From: Mesorhizobium sp. CU3 | Lineage (GTDB): Bacteria; Pseudomonadota; Alphaproteobacteria; Rhizobiales; Rhizobiaceae | Assembly (NCBI RefSeq): GCF_006442965.1 | Contig: NZ_VFWX01000026.1 | Location: 1 to 60,646, forward strand | Length of the DNA: 60,646 nucleotides | Direction: 5' to 3' | In this document: piece after piece, positions 1 through 8,396 of the stretch | Layout of the letters: each line of letters starts with the position of its first letter | How positions within the stretch are numbered: the first letter of the stretch is position 1 | The notes under the pieces: generated by a model | Told to the model about the DNA's origin: nothing | The model's input: only the letters and a program-made list of their open reading frames with translations | The model's database searches: none | Position numbers and translations under genes: made by a program

Positions 1-157
1 CGGGGTGTGCGCCGGGGCGCCCTTCTTGCGTTTGCCTGGCCCCCTACCCATCTGCGCCCGGCTTATCAGGCCTTTTCCTGCCGGGAAAAACCGATTAGAC
101 AGCGCCCAACAATCAAAGATGCGGACAGATTCCGCCCGCAACCGAAGGAAGAGCCTC

Positions 158-439
158 TTGTCCACCACGTTCGAGAAAGTCGCCAAGATCATTGCCGACA
201 CCAGCGAGATCGATATCGACACCATCACGCCCGAGAGCCACACCATCGACGATCTCGGCATCGACAGCCTCGATTTCCTCGACATCGTGTTCGCCATCGA
301 CAAGGAATTCGGCATCAAGGTGCCGCTGGAGAAGTGGACGCAGGAAGTCAATGACGGCAAGGCTTCGACCGACGACTACTTCGTCATGAAGAACCTCTGC
401 GCCAAGATCGACGCGCTGGTCGCGGCCAAGAACGCCTGA
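158..439 (+). CDS. acpXL: Acyl carrier protein AcpXL (very-long-chain fatty acid of lipid A)
   Basis: Specialised acyl carrier protein on which the 27-hydroxyoctacosanoyl chain of rhizobial lipid A is built in the cytoplasm. The phosphopantetheine site is the Ser in GIDSLDFLDIVFAID, and the sequence around it (SHTIDDLGIDSLD, then DKEFGIKVPLEKWTQEV) is typical of AcpXL rather than AcpP. An ATG-initiated reading extends upstream to position 5, but I prefer the TTG at 158: it sits about 6 nt after a strong AAGGAAGAG ribosome-binding site and gives MSTTFEKVAKII, the usual AcpXL N-terminus, and a 93-residue protein. It is followed in the same direction by two ketosynthases, an alcohol dehydrogenase and lpxXL, the rest of the known pathway. 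Confidence 0.93.
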   Translation: MSTTFEKVAKIIADTSEIDIDTITPESHTIDDLGIDSLDFLDIVFAIDKEFGIKVPLEKWTQEVNDGKASTDDYFVMKNLCAKIDALVAAKNA

Positions 440-492
440 GGCAGTCGGGCGCACCTTGACGCGCCCGGCCTGCTGACCCAAAACAGCCGCCC

Positions 493-1683
493 ATGAGCAG
501 CCCGCACGACGTCGTCATCACCGGCATAGGCCTTGTCTCCTCGCTTGGAGAGGGTCCGGACGCGCATTGGCAAAAGCTGACCCAGCCCGGCCTGGAGCCG
601 GTGCTGGAGGCGACGCGCTTCGCGCCCTATACCATCCATCCGCTACCCGAGATCGACTGGAACCTGCAGATCGCCAAGCGCGGCGACCAGCGCCAGATGG
701 AGACCTGGCAGCGGCTCGGCACCTATGTCGCCGGCCTTGCGCTGGACGATGCCGGCATCAAGGGCAATGACGAGCTTTGCGCCACCATGGACATGGTGGT
801 GGCGGCCGGCGGCGGCGAGCGCGACGAGGCGGTCGACGCCGCGATCCTCGCCGCTTCCGAGGCCCGCAACGACCGCGACGTGCTGCTCAACGAAAAACTG
901 ACCACGGAATTGCGGCCGACGCTGTTTTTGGCGCAGCTTTCCAACCTGCTCGCCGGCAACATCTCGATCGTCCACAAGGTCACCGGTTCCTCGCGCACCT
1001 TCATGGGCGAGGAAGGCGCGGGCGTCTCGGCCGTCGAGACCGCCGCCGCGCGCATCCGCTCGGGGCAGTCGACCCACGTGCTGGTCGGCGGCGCCTTCCA
1101 GACCGAACATTCCGACATGCTGCTCGGCTACGAGCTTGCCGGCTATCTGCATCGCGGCCCGTGGAAGCCGGTCTGGCAAAGGCAGGGCGGCGAAGGCGGC
1201 GGCGTGGTGACCGGTTCGGGCGGCGCCTTTCTGGTCCTCGAGCAGCGAGAGCACGCGCAAAGCCGCGGCCGCAAGATCTACGCTGAACTCGGCCCCGTGG
1301 CCTCCGGCCGCGCCCGGCGCCGGCGCGGCGAGTTGAACGCCGAGATCGCCACGCTGCTGAAGCAGGCAGCGTTGCCGAGCGGCGAGTTGCTGACGATTTC
1401 CGGCGCCTCGGGCGCCCATGCCGCGACGGCGGCGGAAAAGGCCGCGCTCGATGCCAACCCGGCCCTGGCCGTGCGCGCCTTCTCGACGTTGACCGGCCAT
1501 ATGAAGGAGGCGCAGTTCCCGTTCGCCGTGGCGCTGGCGGCATTGGCCGTCGATCGCAAGGCCGCCTATCCTGTCTTCGATGCCACAGTGGAGCGGGCTT
1601 TTGCAGGCGCCCCGACTTCCGTCCTTGCAACGGCGATCGGCTATCACCAATTCGAGGGCCTCGGGCTGGTTAAAGCCGCTTAG
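493..1683 (+). CDS. fabF2XL: Beta-ketoacyl-ACP synthase paralogue FabF2XL (KS fold, catalytic Cys absent)
   Basis: Thiolase-fold ketosynthase of 396 residues in the VLCFA operon. N-terminal VVITGIGLVSSLGEG is the KS signature. In the active-site loop, where KS enzymes read V-T-A-C-A-T/S-G, this protein reads VTGSSRTFMGEE (about 163-174), so the nucleophilic Cys is Ser166. The first catalytic His (NAHGT in FabF) is also missing; the region reads SGASGAHAAT (303-312). The second His survives in TGHMKEA (His336). This is the pattern of a chain-length-factor-type partner (KS-beta), so it probably forms a heterodimer with the next gene product instead of condensing alone. That role is inference. 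The gene lies 53 bp after acpXL and 13 bp before fabF1XL. Confidence 0.85.
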   Translation: MSSPHDVVITGIGLVSSLGEGPDAHWQKLTQPGLEPVLEATRFAPYTIHPLPEIDWNLQIAKRGDQRQMETWQRLGTYVAGLALDDAGIKGNDELCATMDMVVAAGGGERDEAVDAAILAASEARNDRDVLLNEKLTTELRPTLFLAQLSNLLAGNISIVHKVTGSSRTFMGEEGAGVSAVETAAARIRSGQSTHVLVGGAFQTEHSDMLLGYELAGYLHRGPWKPVWQRQGGEGGGVVTGSGGAFLVLEQREHAQSRGRKIYAELGPVASGRARRRRGELNAEIATLLKQAALPSGELLTISGASGAHAATAAEKAALDANPALAVRAFSTLTGHMKEAQFPFAVALAALAVDRKAAYPVFDATVERAFAGAPTSVLATAIGYHQFEGLGLVKAA

Positions 1684-1696
1684 AAAGAGATAAAGC

Positions 1697-2968
1697 ATGG
1701 CCAATCTCCGCGACCACATGGGCAGGCCGATCGTCGCCGTGACCGGCATCGGTGTCGTCACCTCGCTCGGCGTCGGCAAAAAGGACAATTGGGCAGCGCT
1801 GACCTCCGGCAAGTCGGGCATCCATCCGATCACCCGCTTTCCGGTCGATCACTTGAACACCCGCATCTCCGGCATGGTCGACTTCTTGCCGTCGAGCACG
1901 CAGGGCGCCAGCCCCCTTACCTATGAGCTGGCCGAGACGGCCGCGCAGGAAGCGGTGTCTGAGGCAGGCCTCGATTCGAGCGACTTCGGCGGTCCGTTGT
2001 TCCTGGCCTCGCCGCCGGTCGAGCTCGACTGGGCCGACCGCTTCTCGCTCTATAACTCCGACAACAAGGACGCCGGCGCCGAGCGGCTGCTGCGCGTGGC
2101 CCGTGCGCTGAAGGAGCTCGACGTTTTCGAGACCACGCAGTTCGGTTCGATCGCCGATCGTCTCGCCGACCGCTTCGGCACGCGCGGCCTGCCGATCACG
2201 CTCTCGACCGCCTGTGCCTCCGGCGCCACCGCCATCCAGCTCGGCGTCGAGGCGATCCGCCGCGGCGAATGCGACAAGGCGCTGTCGATCGGCGCCGACG
2301 GCTCGGCGACCGCCGAAGCGCTGATCCGCTTCTCGCTGCTTTCGGCGCTGTCGACCCACAACGACATTCCGGAAAAGGCATCAAAGCCGTTCTCCAAGGA
2401 CCGCGATGGTTTCGTCCTCGCCGAAGGCTCCGGCGCGCTGGTGCTGGAATCGCTGGAGGCGGCCCTTGCCCGCGGCGCCACCGTCCTCGGCATCCTGCGC
2501 GGCTGTGGCGAAAAGGCCGACGATTTCCACCGCACCCGCTCCAAGCCCGACGGCTCGCCGGCGATCGCCGCCGTGCGCGCCGCCCTTGCCGATGCGGGCC
2601 TCGGCGAAGACGAGATCGATTACGTCAACGCCCACGGCACCTCGACGCCGGAAAACGACAAGATGGAGCATCTGTCGCTGTCGACCGTTTTCGGCGAGCG
2701 CATCGGCTCGATGCCGATCTCGTCCAACAAGTCGATGATCGGCCACACGCTGTCGGCCGCCGGCGCCGTAGAGGCCGCGTTCTCGCTGCTGACCATGCGC
2801 GAAAGCGTCATTCCGCCGACCATCAACTACGACAATCCCGATCCGGCGATCGTGCTCGACGTGGTGCCGAACAAGAAGCGCAATGCAGAGGTCGGCACGG
2901 TTTTGTCGAACTCCTTCGGCTTCGGCGGCCAGAACACTTGCCTTGTCATGGCGCGGGAACCGGTCTAA
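1697..2968 (+). CDS. fabF1XL: Beta-ketoacyl-ACP synthase FabF1XL (catalytically complete)
   Basis: Condensing enzyme of 423 residues that would extend the acyl chain on AcpXL. It has the full KS catalytic triad: Cys173 in STACASGATAI, His313 in NAHGTSTPEN and His350 in NKSMIGHTLSAAGA, and ends with the FabF-type NSFGFGGQN. The length is normal for FabF. It starts 13 bp after fabF2XL, after an AGAAAGAGA stretch that can serve as a ribosome-binding site. With the Cys-less neighbour it forms a KS-alpha/KS-beta-like pair. Confidence is high for the enzyme class, and good for the VLCFA role from context. Confidence 0.93.
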   Translation: MANLRDHMGRPIVAVTGIGVVTSLGVGKKDNWAALTSGKSGIHPITRFPVDHLNTRISGMVDFLPSSTQGASPLTYELAETAAQEAVSEAGLDSSDFGGPLFLASPPVELDWADRFSLYNSDNKDAGAERLLRVARALKELDVFETTQFGSIADRLADRFGTRGLPITLSTACASGATAIQLGVEAIRRGECDKALSIGADGSATAEALIRFSLLSALSTHNDIPEKASKPFSKDRDGFVLAEGSGALVLESLEAALARGATVLGILRGCGEKADDFHRTRSKPDGSPAIAAVRAALADAGLGEDEIDYVNAHGTSTPENDKMEHLSLSTVFGERIGSMPISSNKSMIGHTLSAAGAVEAAFSLLTMRESVIPPTINYDNPDPAIVLDVVPNKKRNAEVGTVLSNSFGFGGQNTCLVMAREPV

Positions 2969-3004
2969 GCGACCTTTTTCAGCCCCACTGAACCGACAGG
3001 CCCA

Positions 3005-4033
3005 ATGCGCGCATTGCAACTTATCGAGGACCGCCGTCTTGAAACGGTGGACCTGCCGCCTCCCCCGCCGCCTTCGCTCGGCGAAGTGACGCTCCGCATC
3101 AAGGCGGTGGCGCTCAACCACATCGATGTCTGGGGCTGGCGCGGAATGGCCTTCGCCAAGCGCAAGCTGCCGCTGGTCGTCGGCGCCGAAGCCTCCGGCG
3201 AGGTCGAGACCGTCGGACCCGGCGTCTCCAACCTCTTGCCCGGACAATTGGTGTCTATCTATGGCGCCCGTACCTGCGGGCTTTGCCGGGCCTGCCGCGA
3301 GGGCCGCGACAATCTTTGCGAGCACGTCTCCGGCGTCCACGGTTTCCATCTCGATGGTTTCGCGCAGGAGAAGATCAACCTGCCGGCCCGCCTTCTGGTG
3401 CCGGCCCCGCCCGGCGTCTCCGAAATCGGCGCCGCCGTGGCGCCCGTCACCTTCGGCACCGTCGAGCACATGCTCTTCGACAATGCCAAGCTGGAACCCG
3501 GCGAGACCATCCTCGTCCATGCCGGCGGCTCCGGCATCGGCACCGCCGCGATCCAGCTAGCCAAGAAGATGGGTTGCACCGTCATCACCACGGTCGGCTC
3601 CAACGACAAGATCGACAAGGCCAAGGCGCTCGGCGCCGACCATGTCATCAACTACCGCGAGGACCGTTTCGAAGGCGTCGTGCGCAAGCTGACCAAGAAA
3701 AAGGGCGTCGACGTCGTCTTCGAGCATGTCGGCGCCGACACGTTCGCCGGCTCGATGCTGTGCCTGAAGCGCGGCGGCCGGCTCGTCACCTGCGGCTCGA
3801 CCTCCGGCGTGTCGACGCAGGTCAATCTGATGCAGCTTTTCCAGCAGCAGTTGAAGCTGCTCGGCTCCTTCGGCTGCCGCATGGAGAACATGGCCGATGC
3901 CATGCAGAAGATGGCGGCCGGCCTCGTCGCTCCGGTGATCGATACCGAGGTGGGTTTCGACGACATCGATGCCGCGCTGAAGCGCATGGAAGGCCGCGAC
4001 GTCTTCGGCAAGATCATCCTGCGCGTTTCCTGA
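3005..4033 (+). CDS. adh2XL: Zinc-type alcohol dehydrogenase / quinone oxidoreductase family protein of the VLCFA operon
   Basis: MDR-superfamily oxidoreductase of 342 residues, cytoplasmic. The N-terminal GroES-like half carries a structural zinc loop (CGLCRACREGRDNLC, about 99-113), and the Rossmann half carries HAGGSGIGTAAIQLAKKMG followed by GADHVINYRE, the NAD(P)H-binding region. In other rhizobia an alcohol dehydrogenase gene (adh2XL) sits between fabF1XL and lpxXL, as here, and is needed for normal VLCFA content. The exact reaction, perhaps an enoyl or keto reduction, is not established by sequence. It lies 36 bp after fabF1XL and 19 bp before lpxXL, so co-transcription is likely. Confidence 0.85.
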   Translation: MRALQLIEDRRLETVDLPPPPPPSLGEVTLRIKAVALNHIDVWGWRGMAFAKRKLPLVVGAEASGEVETVGPGVSNLLPGQLVSIYGARTCGLCRACREGRDNLCEHVSGVHGFHLDGFAQEKINLPARLLVPAPPGVSEIGAAVAPVTFGTVEHMLFDNAKLEPGETILVHAGGSGIGTAAIQLAKKMGCTVITTVGSNDKIDKAKALGADHVINYREDRFEGVVRKLTKKKGVDVVFEHVGADTFAGSMLCLKRGGRLVTCGSTSGVSTQVNLMQLFQQQLKLLGSFGCRMENMADAMQKMAAGLVAPVIDTEVGFDDIDAALKRMEGRDVFGKIILRVS

Positions 4034-4052
4034 GCAATTCCGGGAAAAGCGG

Positions 4053-5054
4053 ATGGTCGGCAAGGTGTTCAAGAAAGCCCGCCGGGACTTCATGTTCCGC
4101 TACGGCCGGCGGCTGCGCCAGATGGAGCACTGGCTGGTCGCCAAGCTGGCCATCGTGCTGCTCTCGCTGCTGCGCCTTCTGCCGGCGGATAGCGCGCTGA
4201 ACTTTGCCGACCGCGTCGCCCGCCGCGTCGGCCCGAAGGTCGGGCGCCACCGCGTGGCGGTCGACAATCTGCGCCTGGCCTACCCTGAAAAGAGCGACGC
4301 CGAGATCGAGGCCATCGCGCTCGACATGTGGGGCAACATGGCCCGCCTCGCCGCCGAATACATCTTCCTCGATGCGCTTTTCGACTTCGACCCGAACGCG
4401 GCCAAGCCCGGCCGGGTCGAGGTGCGCGGTATCGAGCATTTCGTCGAGATCGCCGGCGAGAAGAAGCCGCATATCCTGTTCACCGGCCATCTCGGCAATT
4501 TCGAGCTGCTGCCCGTGGCCGCCGCCACCTTCGGCATGCAGATCACCGCGTTGTTTCGCCCGCCCAACAATCCCTATCTTGCCGACTACATCCACTCGAC
4601 GCGCCGTTCCTCGATGGGCGGGCTGCTGCCCTCCTCCACCGGCGCATCCTTCGCACTGGCCGCCATCCTGGAAAACGGCGGCAATATCGGAGTGCTGGTC
4701 GACCAGAAATTCACCGGCGGCGTCGAGACGAATTTCTTCGGCCGTCTTTGCCAGAGCAATCCCGTGCTCGGCATGCTGGCGCGGCACTATGATTGCGACG
4801 TCTATCCCGCGCGCTGCGTCAGGCTGCCCGGCAACCGCTTCCGCCTGGAAATCGAGGACAAGCTTACTTTACCTCGCACCGAGGGTGGCAGCGTCGACGT
4901 CGAAGCCACCACCCAACTTCTCGCCGACGTCGTCGAGCGCTGGGTGCGCGAGGACCCCGGACAGTGGATGTGGTTCCACAAGCGCTGGGAAATCAGCGGC
5001 CGTCGCCGCCGCAAGCGCGGCCAGGCGAAACAAACCAGCCAGGACGCTCAATAG
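4053..5054 (+). CDS. lpxXL: Lipid A very-long-chain acyltransferase LpxXL (LpxL/HtrB family)
   Basis: Inner-membrane acyltransferase that transfers the VLCFA from AcpXL to lipid A. The N-terminus has one membrane anchor (about 28-45, rich in L/V/I). The catalytic HX4E motif is GHLGNFE (His146, Glu151), followed by an LpxL-like MQITALFRPPNNPYL region. The protein has 333 residues with a basic C-terminal tail (RRRRKRGQAKQ). It is the last gene of the acpXL locus, and a palindromic repeat follows immediately. Assignment as LpxXL rather than a general lauroyltransferase rests on context. Confidence 0.9.
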   Translation: MVGKVFKKARRDFMFRYGRRLRQMEHWLVAKLAIVLLSLLRLLPADSALNFADRVARRVGPKVGRHRVAVDNLRLAYPEKSDAEIEAIALDMWGNMARLAAEYIFLDALFDFDPNAAKPGRVEVRGIEHFVEIAGEKKPHILFTGHLGNFELLPVAAATFGMQITALFRPPNNPYLADYIHSTRRSSMGGLLPSSTGASFALAAILENGGNIGVLVDQKFTGGVETNFFGRLCQSNPVLGMLARHYDCDVYPARCVRLPGNRFRLEIEDKLTLPRTEGGSVDVEATTQLLADVVERWVREDPGQWMWFHKRWEISGRRRRKRGQAKQTSQDAQ

Positions 5055-5060
5055 GGCCTT

Positions 5061-5161
5061 ATGCATGTCTCCCAAAAGTGATCTCGGTTTTGGGGAGAAC
5101 GACATGCATAAAAACAAGGACCTGAAGCGCGTCGCCTGACCCCGTTTCAACGCGACGCGCT
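5061..5161. repeat. Palindromic intergenic repeat of Mesorhizobium type (two stem-loops)
   Basis: Directly after lpxXL. The first part is an imperfect inverted repeat: ATGCATGTC and CCCAAAA at 5061-5077 are answered by TTTTGGG and GACATGCAT at 5088-5109. A second stem follows, AGCGCGTCGC at 5126-5135 pairing with GCGACGCGCT at 5152-5161. The wording ATGCATGTC..CCCAAAA..GACATGCATAAAAACAA resembles a sequence I recall as dispersed in Mesorhizobium intergenic regions, which also supports the genus call. It may act as an mRNA 3' end or a REP-like element. Confidence 0.7.
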
Positions 5162-5263
5162 GTAGTGGATCGCGCTCAGGAAATACGCGGTGCTCGCCTC
5201 CAAAAAGAAGGCCGCGAAGATTGGTCTCCGCGGCCTCGATTATTGGAATGTTGCGCGTCGATC

Positions 5264-6106
5264 TCAGAAGAGCGGCACCCCAAAATTCGGGCGATAGGTG
5301 TCCATCGTGGCGCCGCTGCGATCCTGGGAAAGCAAGGTATCCGAGCCGAAGCTGGCACTTAAGCCGACGACATATTTATGGACGTTCACGCTACCCGACG
5401 CCTCGGATATCGTCAGGTGATCCCATTGGTAGCGGCCAAACACGGACCAGGGCGTGCCCGCGAACCTGTATGTCGCCTGCAAGGCGCCGGTGACGGTGTC
5501 GAGATGTCCGCCTGTTGCCGACAGCCTGGAGAAGCCAAGCTCGCCATCAAAGCGAAGATTGTCCTGGGCAAAGAAGCGCACCACGCCGCGGCCGCCCCAA
5601 TTGTCGAAATGCTCGGACTCGCCACTGGCCCGCAACTGGCCGTAGTAAACCTGACCGTAAACGGTCACGTTGCCGAAATAGGCCTGAGCTTCCGGGCCGA
5701 TGGAAAAGCTGTAGAGGTTCGCGTCACTTAGGCCTTCGTCGCCGCCATATCCGTTAAGCGTGGCAAACCCGCCAAGCGCATAAGAGCTCGGATCGCGCCA
5801 GTAGGCATGCACGGCTCCGCCATAGCTGTAGATATTTGTGCCCTGCACCCAAAGCGAATCGACGACAGCATCGGTCTGGATGTTCCAGCGGGCGTCGATC
5901 GGGAAATTGACGCGAACGGCACCGCCAGCTCCGGTGCCGGTCTCATGATCGCCGGGGACTGAAAAATAGAGACCGCCGAGATAAAGCTCGCCATAGCCAG
6001 AGATATGCGGCTGTGCGAGTTCCTGATCCAGAATGACCGGCGCGTCGGCAGCGAAAGCCGATGTCGCTGTTGCGGCGAGCGCGGCGCCTAGAAAAAGTCG
6101 GTACAT
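5264..6106 (-). CDS. Outer-membrane beta-barrel protein, function unknown
   Basis: A 280-residue exported protein. The N-terminus MYRLFLGAALAATATSAFAADAP is a clear signal peptide cleaved after AFA. I chose the ATG at 6106 over the upstream ATG at 6136 because it places the signal peptide at the start and has a GGGGA ribosome-binding site. The mature part alternates aromatic/hydrophobic and polar residues with many Gly/Tyr (GYGELYLGGLYFSV, NVTVYGQVYYGQL, GALQATYRF, HKYVVGLSASF), as in 10-14-strand outer-membrane barrels. It may be a small porin-like or surface protein. Monocistronic, divergent from nothing obvious. No family name can be given with confidence. Confidence 0.72.
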   Translation of the reverse strand: MYRLFLGAALAATATSAFAADAPVILDQELAQPHISGYGELYLGGLYFSVPGDHETGTGAGGAVRVNFPIDARWNIQTDAVVDSLWVQGTNIYSYGGAVHAYWRDPSSYALGGFATLNGYGGDEGLSDANLYSFSIGPEAQAYFGNVTVYGQVYYGQLRASGESEHFDNWGGRGVVRFFAQDNLRFDGELGFSRLSATGGHLDTVTGALQATYRFAGTPWSVFGRYQWDHLTISEASGSVNVHKYVVGLSASFGSDTLLSQDRSGATMDTYRPNFGVPLF

Positions 6107-6299
6107 TTTTAATCCCCAAGCCATTGCACTAAACAACTCGCACTTAACATTGCAGCACCGGACAAACCAGCCTTTGTCGAGGTCCGGCAGGCCTAAGCCG
6201 TTGTTTTTCAGAGCTTGTGAGGTTTTGCTGCAACGCTCGACACGTTGCGCAGGCGGACAGCGCCACCTGCGCCTTCCTGATCACCGATCCTACCGGAGC

Positions 6300-6731
6300 T
6301 CAGTCGGTCACGACGATCCGCGTGTTTCCGTAGCCGGCTTCCTTGACCATCGAATAGAAGGTCGCGGCGTTGGCGGTGTGCAGGCGCACGCAGCCATGCG
6401 AGGCCGGACGTCCGAGATATTTCACCGCGCCGGTGCCATGGATGGCATAGCCACCCCGGAAAAACACCGAATAAGGCATCGGCGAATTGTCGTATTTGCG
6501 CGAATACCACATCCGCGCCGTCCATTGCGGCCGGTAGCTGCCGCGCGGCGTGAAGTAGCCTTTGCGCGCGGTCGAGACGCTCCAGCGGTAGAGCACCTGG
6601 CCGTATTGGCTGACGGTCATGGTCTGCGTGGAGACGTCGATATTGGCGACCAGCGTGGCCGCCCTGCTTGCGAGAGATGTGCCGAGCAGCGTGGTTGCCA
6701 GCACGGCTGCCATGAGAACGATTTTTTTCAT
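6300..6731 (-). CDS. L,D-transpeptidase (YkuD/ErfK family), small periplasmic form
   Basis: Periplasmic peptidoglycan-modifying enzyme of 143 residues that would form 3-3 cross-links or anchor proteins to peptidoglycan. MKKIVLMAAVLATTLLGTSLASRA is a signal peptide. The YkuD active site is present: the His in AIHGTGA, then SHGCVRLH with the catalytic Cys. The start at 6731 follows an AAAGGGG ribosome-binding site; a longer in-frame reading to 6941 would put 70 residues ahead of the signal peptide. Rhizobiales encode many such small enzymes. Confidence 0.9.
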   Translation of the reverse strand: MKKIVLMAAVLATTLLGTSLASRAATLVANIDVSTQTMTVSQYGQVLYRWSVSTARKGYFTPRGSYRPQWTARMWYSRKYDNSPMPYSVFFRGGYAIHGTGAVKYLGRPASHGCVRLHTANAATFYSMVKEAGYGNTRIVVTD

Positions 6732-6992
6732 GCGATCAAACCCCTTTGATTGCCCCTGCCATTCGCGCGGTTTTTCCATCTTTCTGTCGGCAGATGCGTT
6801 AAGTACCACACACTCCTTGACAATTTCGCCAATCCAATGCCGCGAATTTGAACGATTTTCCCGCCATAGTTGCCACTGCAACACGCGCCATCTGGAAGTA
6901 TAGGCGCGGCATTGGGCCATGGACGTATGGCCGGTTGGCAATCAGCGAGAGGCTGCTTGCAAAACCCTCGCGTTGCTTCTTCAATCCGCCGA

Positions 6993-8270
6993 ATGAATGA
7001 AAGCCTCCTCAAGGCGGTCGATGACCGGGTCGACGACCTGGTCCAGCTCACCGCCGACCTGATCCGCTTCCCGACCGTCAACCCGCCAGGCGAGGCCTAT
7101 GGGCCTTGCGCCGAATTTGTCGGCGAGCGGCTGAGGAAGCTTGGCTTCGAGACCGAACTGATCCGCGCCGAAGGCACGCCGGGCGACACCGACCGCTACC
7201 CGCGCATCAATGTCGTCGCGCGCCGTGAAGGCCGTTCGCCGGGACCTTGCGTGCATTTCAATTCGCATATCGACGTGGTCGAGGCCGGCGAAGGCTGGAC
7301 CGTCGATCCCTTTGCCGGCGTGGTCAAGGATGGCCGCGTCTATGGCCGCGGCGCTTGCGACATGAAGGGCGGGCTGGCGGCCTCGATCATCGCCGTGGAG
7401 GCTTTCATGGCGGCCTATCCCGACTTCCCCGGCGCCATCGAGATTTCCGGCACGGCGGACGAGGAATCCGGCGGTTTCGGCGGCGTCGCCCATCTGGCCC
7501 GGCTCGGCTATTTCTCCAAGCCGAGGGTCGACCACGTGATCATTCCGGAGCCGCTCAACAAGGACCGCATCTGCCTTGGCCATCGCGGCGTCTGGTGGGC
7601 GGAGATCGAGACCAAGGGCGAGATCGCGCATGGCTCGATGCCCTTCCTCGGAGACAATGCGGTGCGCCACATGGGCGCCGTGCTGCAGACCTTCGAGGAT
7701 GAGCTCTTCCCGGCGCTCGACCGCAAGATGACGCGCATGCCGGTGGTGCCGGAAGGTGCGCGGCGTTCGACCATGAACATCAATTCCATCCATGGCGGCC
7801 AGACCGAGGATTTCCGGCCGGGCCTGCCCTCGCCCAACGTGCCGGATTCCTGCCGGCTGACCATCGACCGCCGCTTCCTGCTGGAAGAGGATATCGGCGC
7901 CGTCAAGGGCGAGGTCACATCGATCTTGGAGCGGCTGAAACGCGAGCGCAAAAAATTCGACTACGAGATCCGCGACCTGATGGAGGTGCTGCCGCTGATG
8001 ACCGAGCGCGACGCGCCGGTGGTCAAGGCCGTCGCCAAGGGCATCATGGAGGTATTCGACCGTGAGCCTGACTATGTCATTTCGCCCGGCACCTACGACC
8101 AGAAGCATATCGCGCGCATCGGCCATCTCTATGACTGCATCGCCTACGGCCCGGGCATTCTCGATCTGGCGCACCGGCCCGACGAATGGGTCGGCATCGC
8201 CGACATGGTGGAATCGGCCAAGGTGATGGCGATCGGCCTCAACGTGCTTTTGAGAGGAACGACGGACTGA
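6993..8270 (+). CDS. M20 family metallopeptidase / deacylase (ArgE/DapE type)
   Basis: Cytoplasmic di-zinc amidohydrolase of 425 residues. Family motifs are visible: HFNSHIDVVEAGEGW (metal-binding His and Asp), GRGACDMKGGLAA (bridging Asp and the region of the general base), GTADEESGG (Glu pair) and a C-terminal SPGTYDQKHIARIG. The ATG at 6993 gives MNESLLKAVDDRVDDL, a normal M20 start; the reading frame is open further upstream to 6870 without family similarity. The gene is followed by a complete peptide-type ABC importer, so its substrate is probably an imported N-acylated amino acid or peptide. The true substrate is unknown. Confidence 0.85.
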   Translation: MNESLLKAVDDRVDDLVQLTADLIRFPTVNPPGEAYGPCAEFVGERLRKLGFETELIRAEGTPGDTDRYPRINVVARREGRSPGPCVHFNSHIDVVEAGEGWTVDPFAGVVKDGRVYGRGACDMKGGLAASIIAVEAFMAAYPDFPGAIEISGTADEESGGFGGVAHLARLGYFSKPRVDHVIIPEPLNKDRICLGHRGVWWAEIETKGEIAHGSMPFLGDNAVRHMGAVLQTFEDELFPALDRKMTRMPVVPEGARRSTMNINSIHGGQTEDFRPGLPSPNVPDSCRLTIDRRFLLEEDIGAVKGEVTSILERLKRERKKFDYEIRDLMEVLPLMTERDAPVVKAVAKGIMEVFDREPDYVISPGTYDQKHIARIGHLYDCIAYGPGILDLAHRPDEWVGIADMVESAKVMAIGLNVLLRGTTD

Positions 8271-8396
8271 GCGGATCGACCGTGGGAAAAACATTTCCCC
8301 CGGCGCGCCAAGCCAGCACGAAACGCAATTTACTCGCGTGCAAAATCACGCTTCTATCCGCCACGCCTAGCTGAGTTGAGCAATGGGAGTTCAGCG

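Noticed and set aside
4032..4052. Possible remnant of the intergenic element seen at 54044 (GAGCAATTCC shared)
   Set aside because: Only about ten exact bases match and they overlap the lpxXL translation start region.
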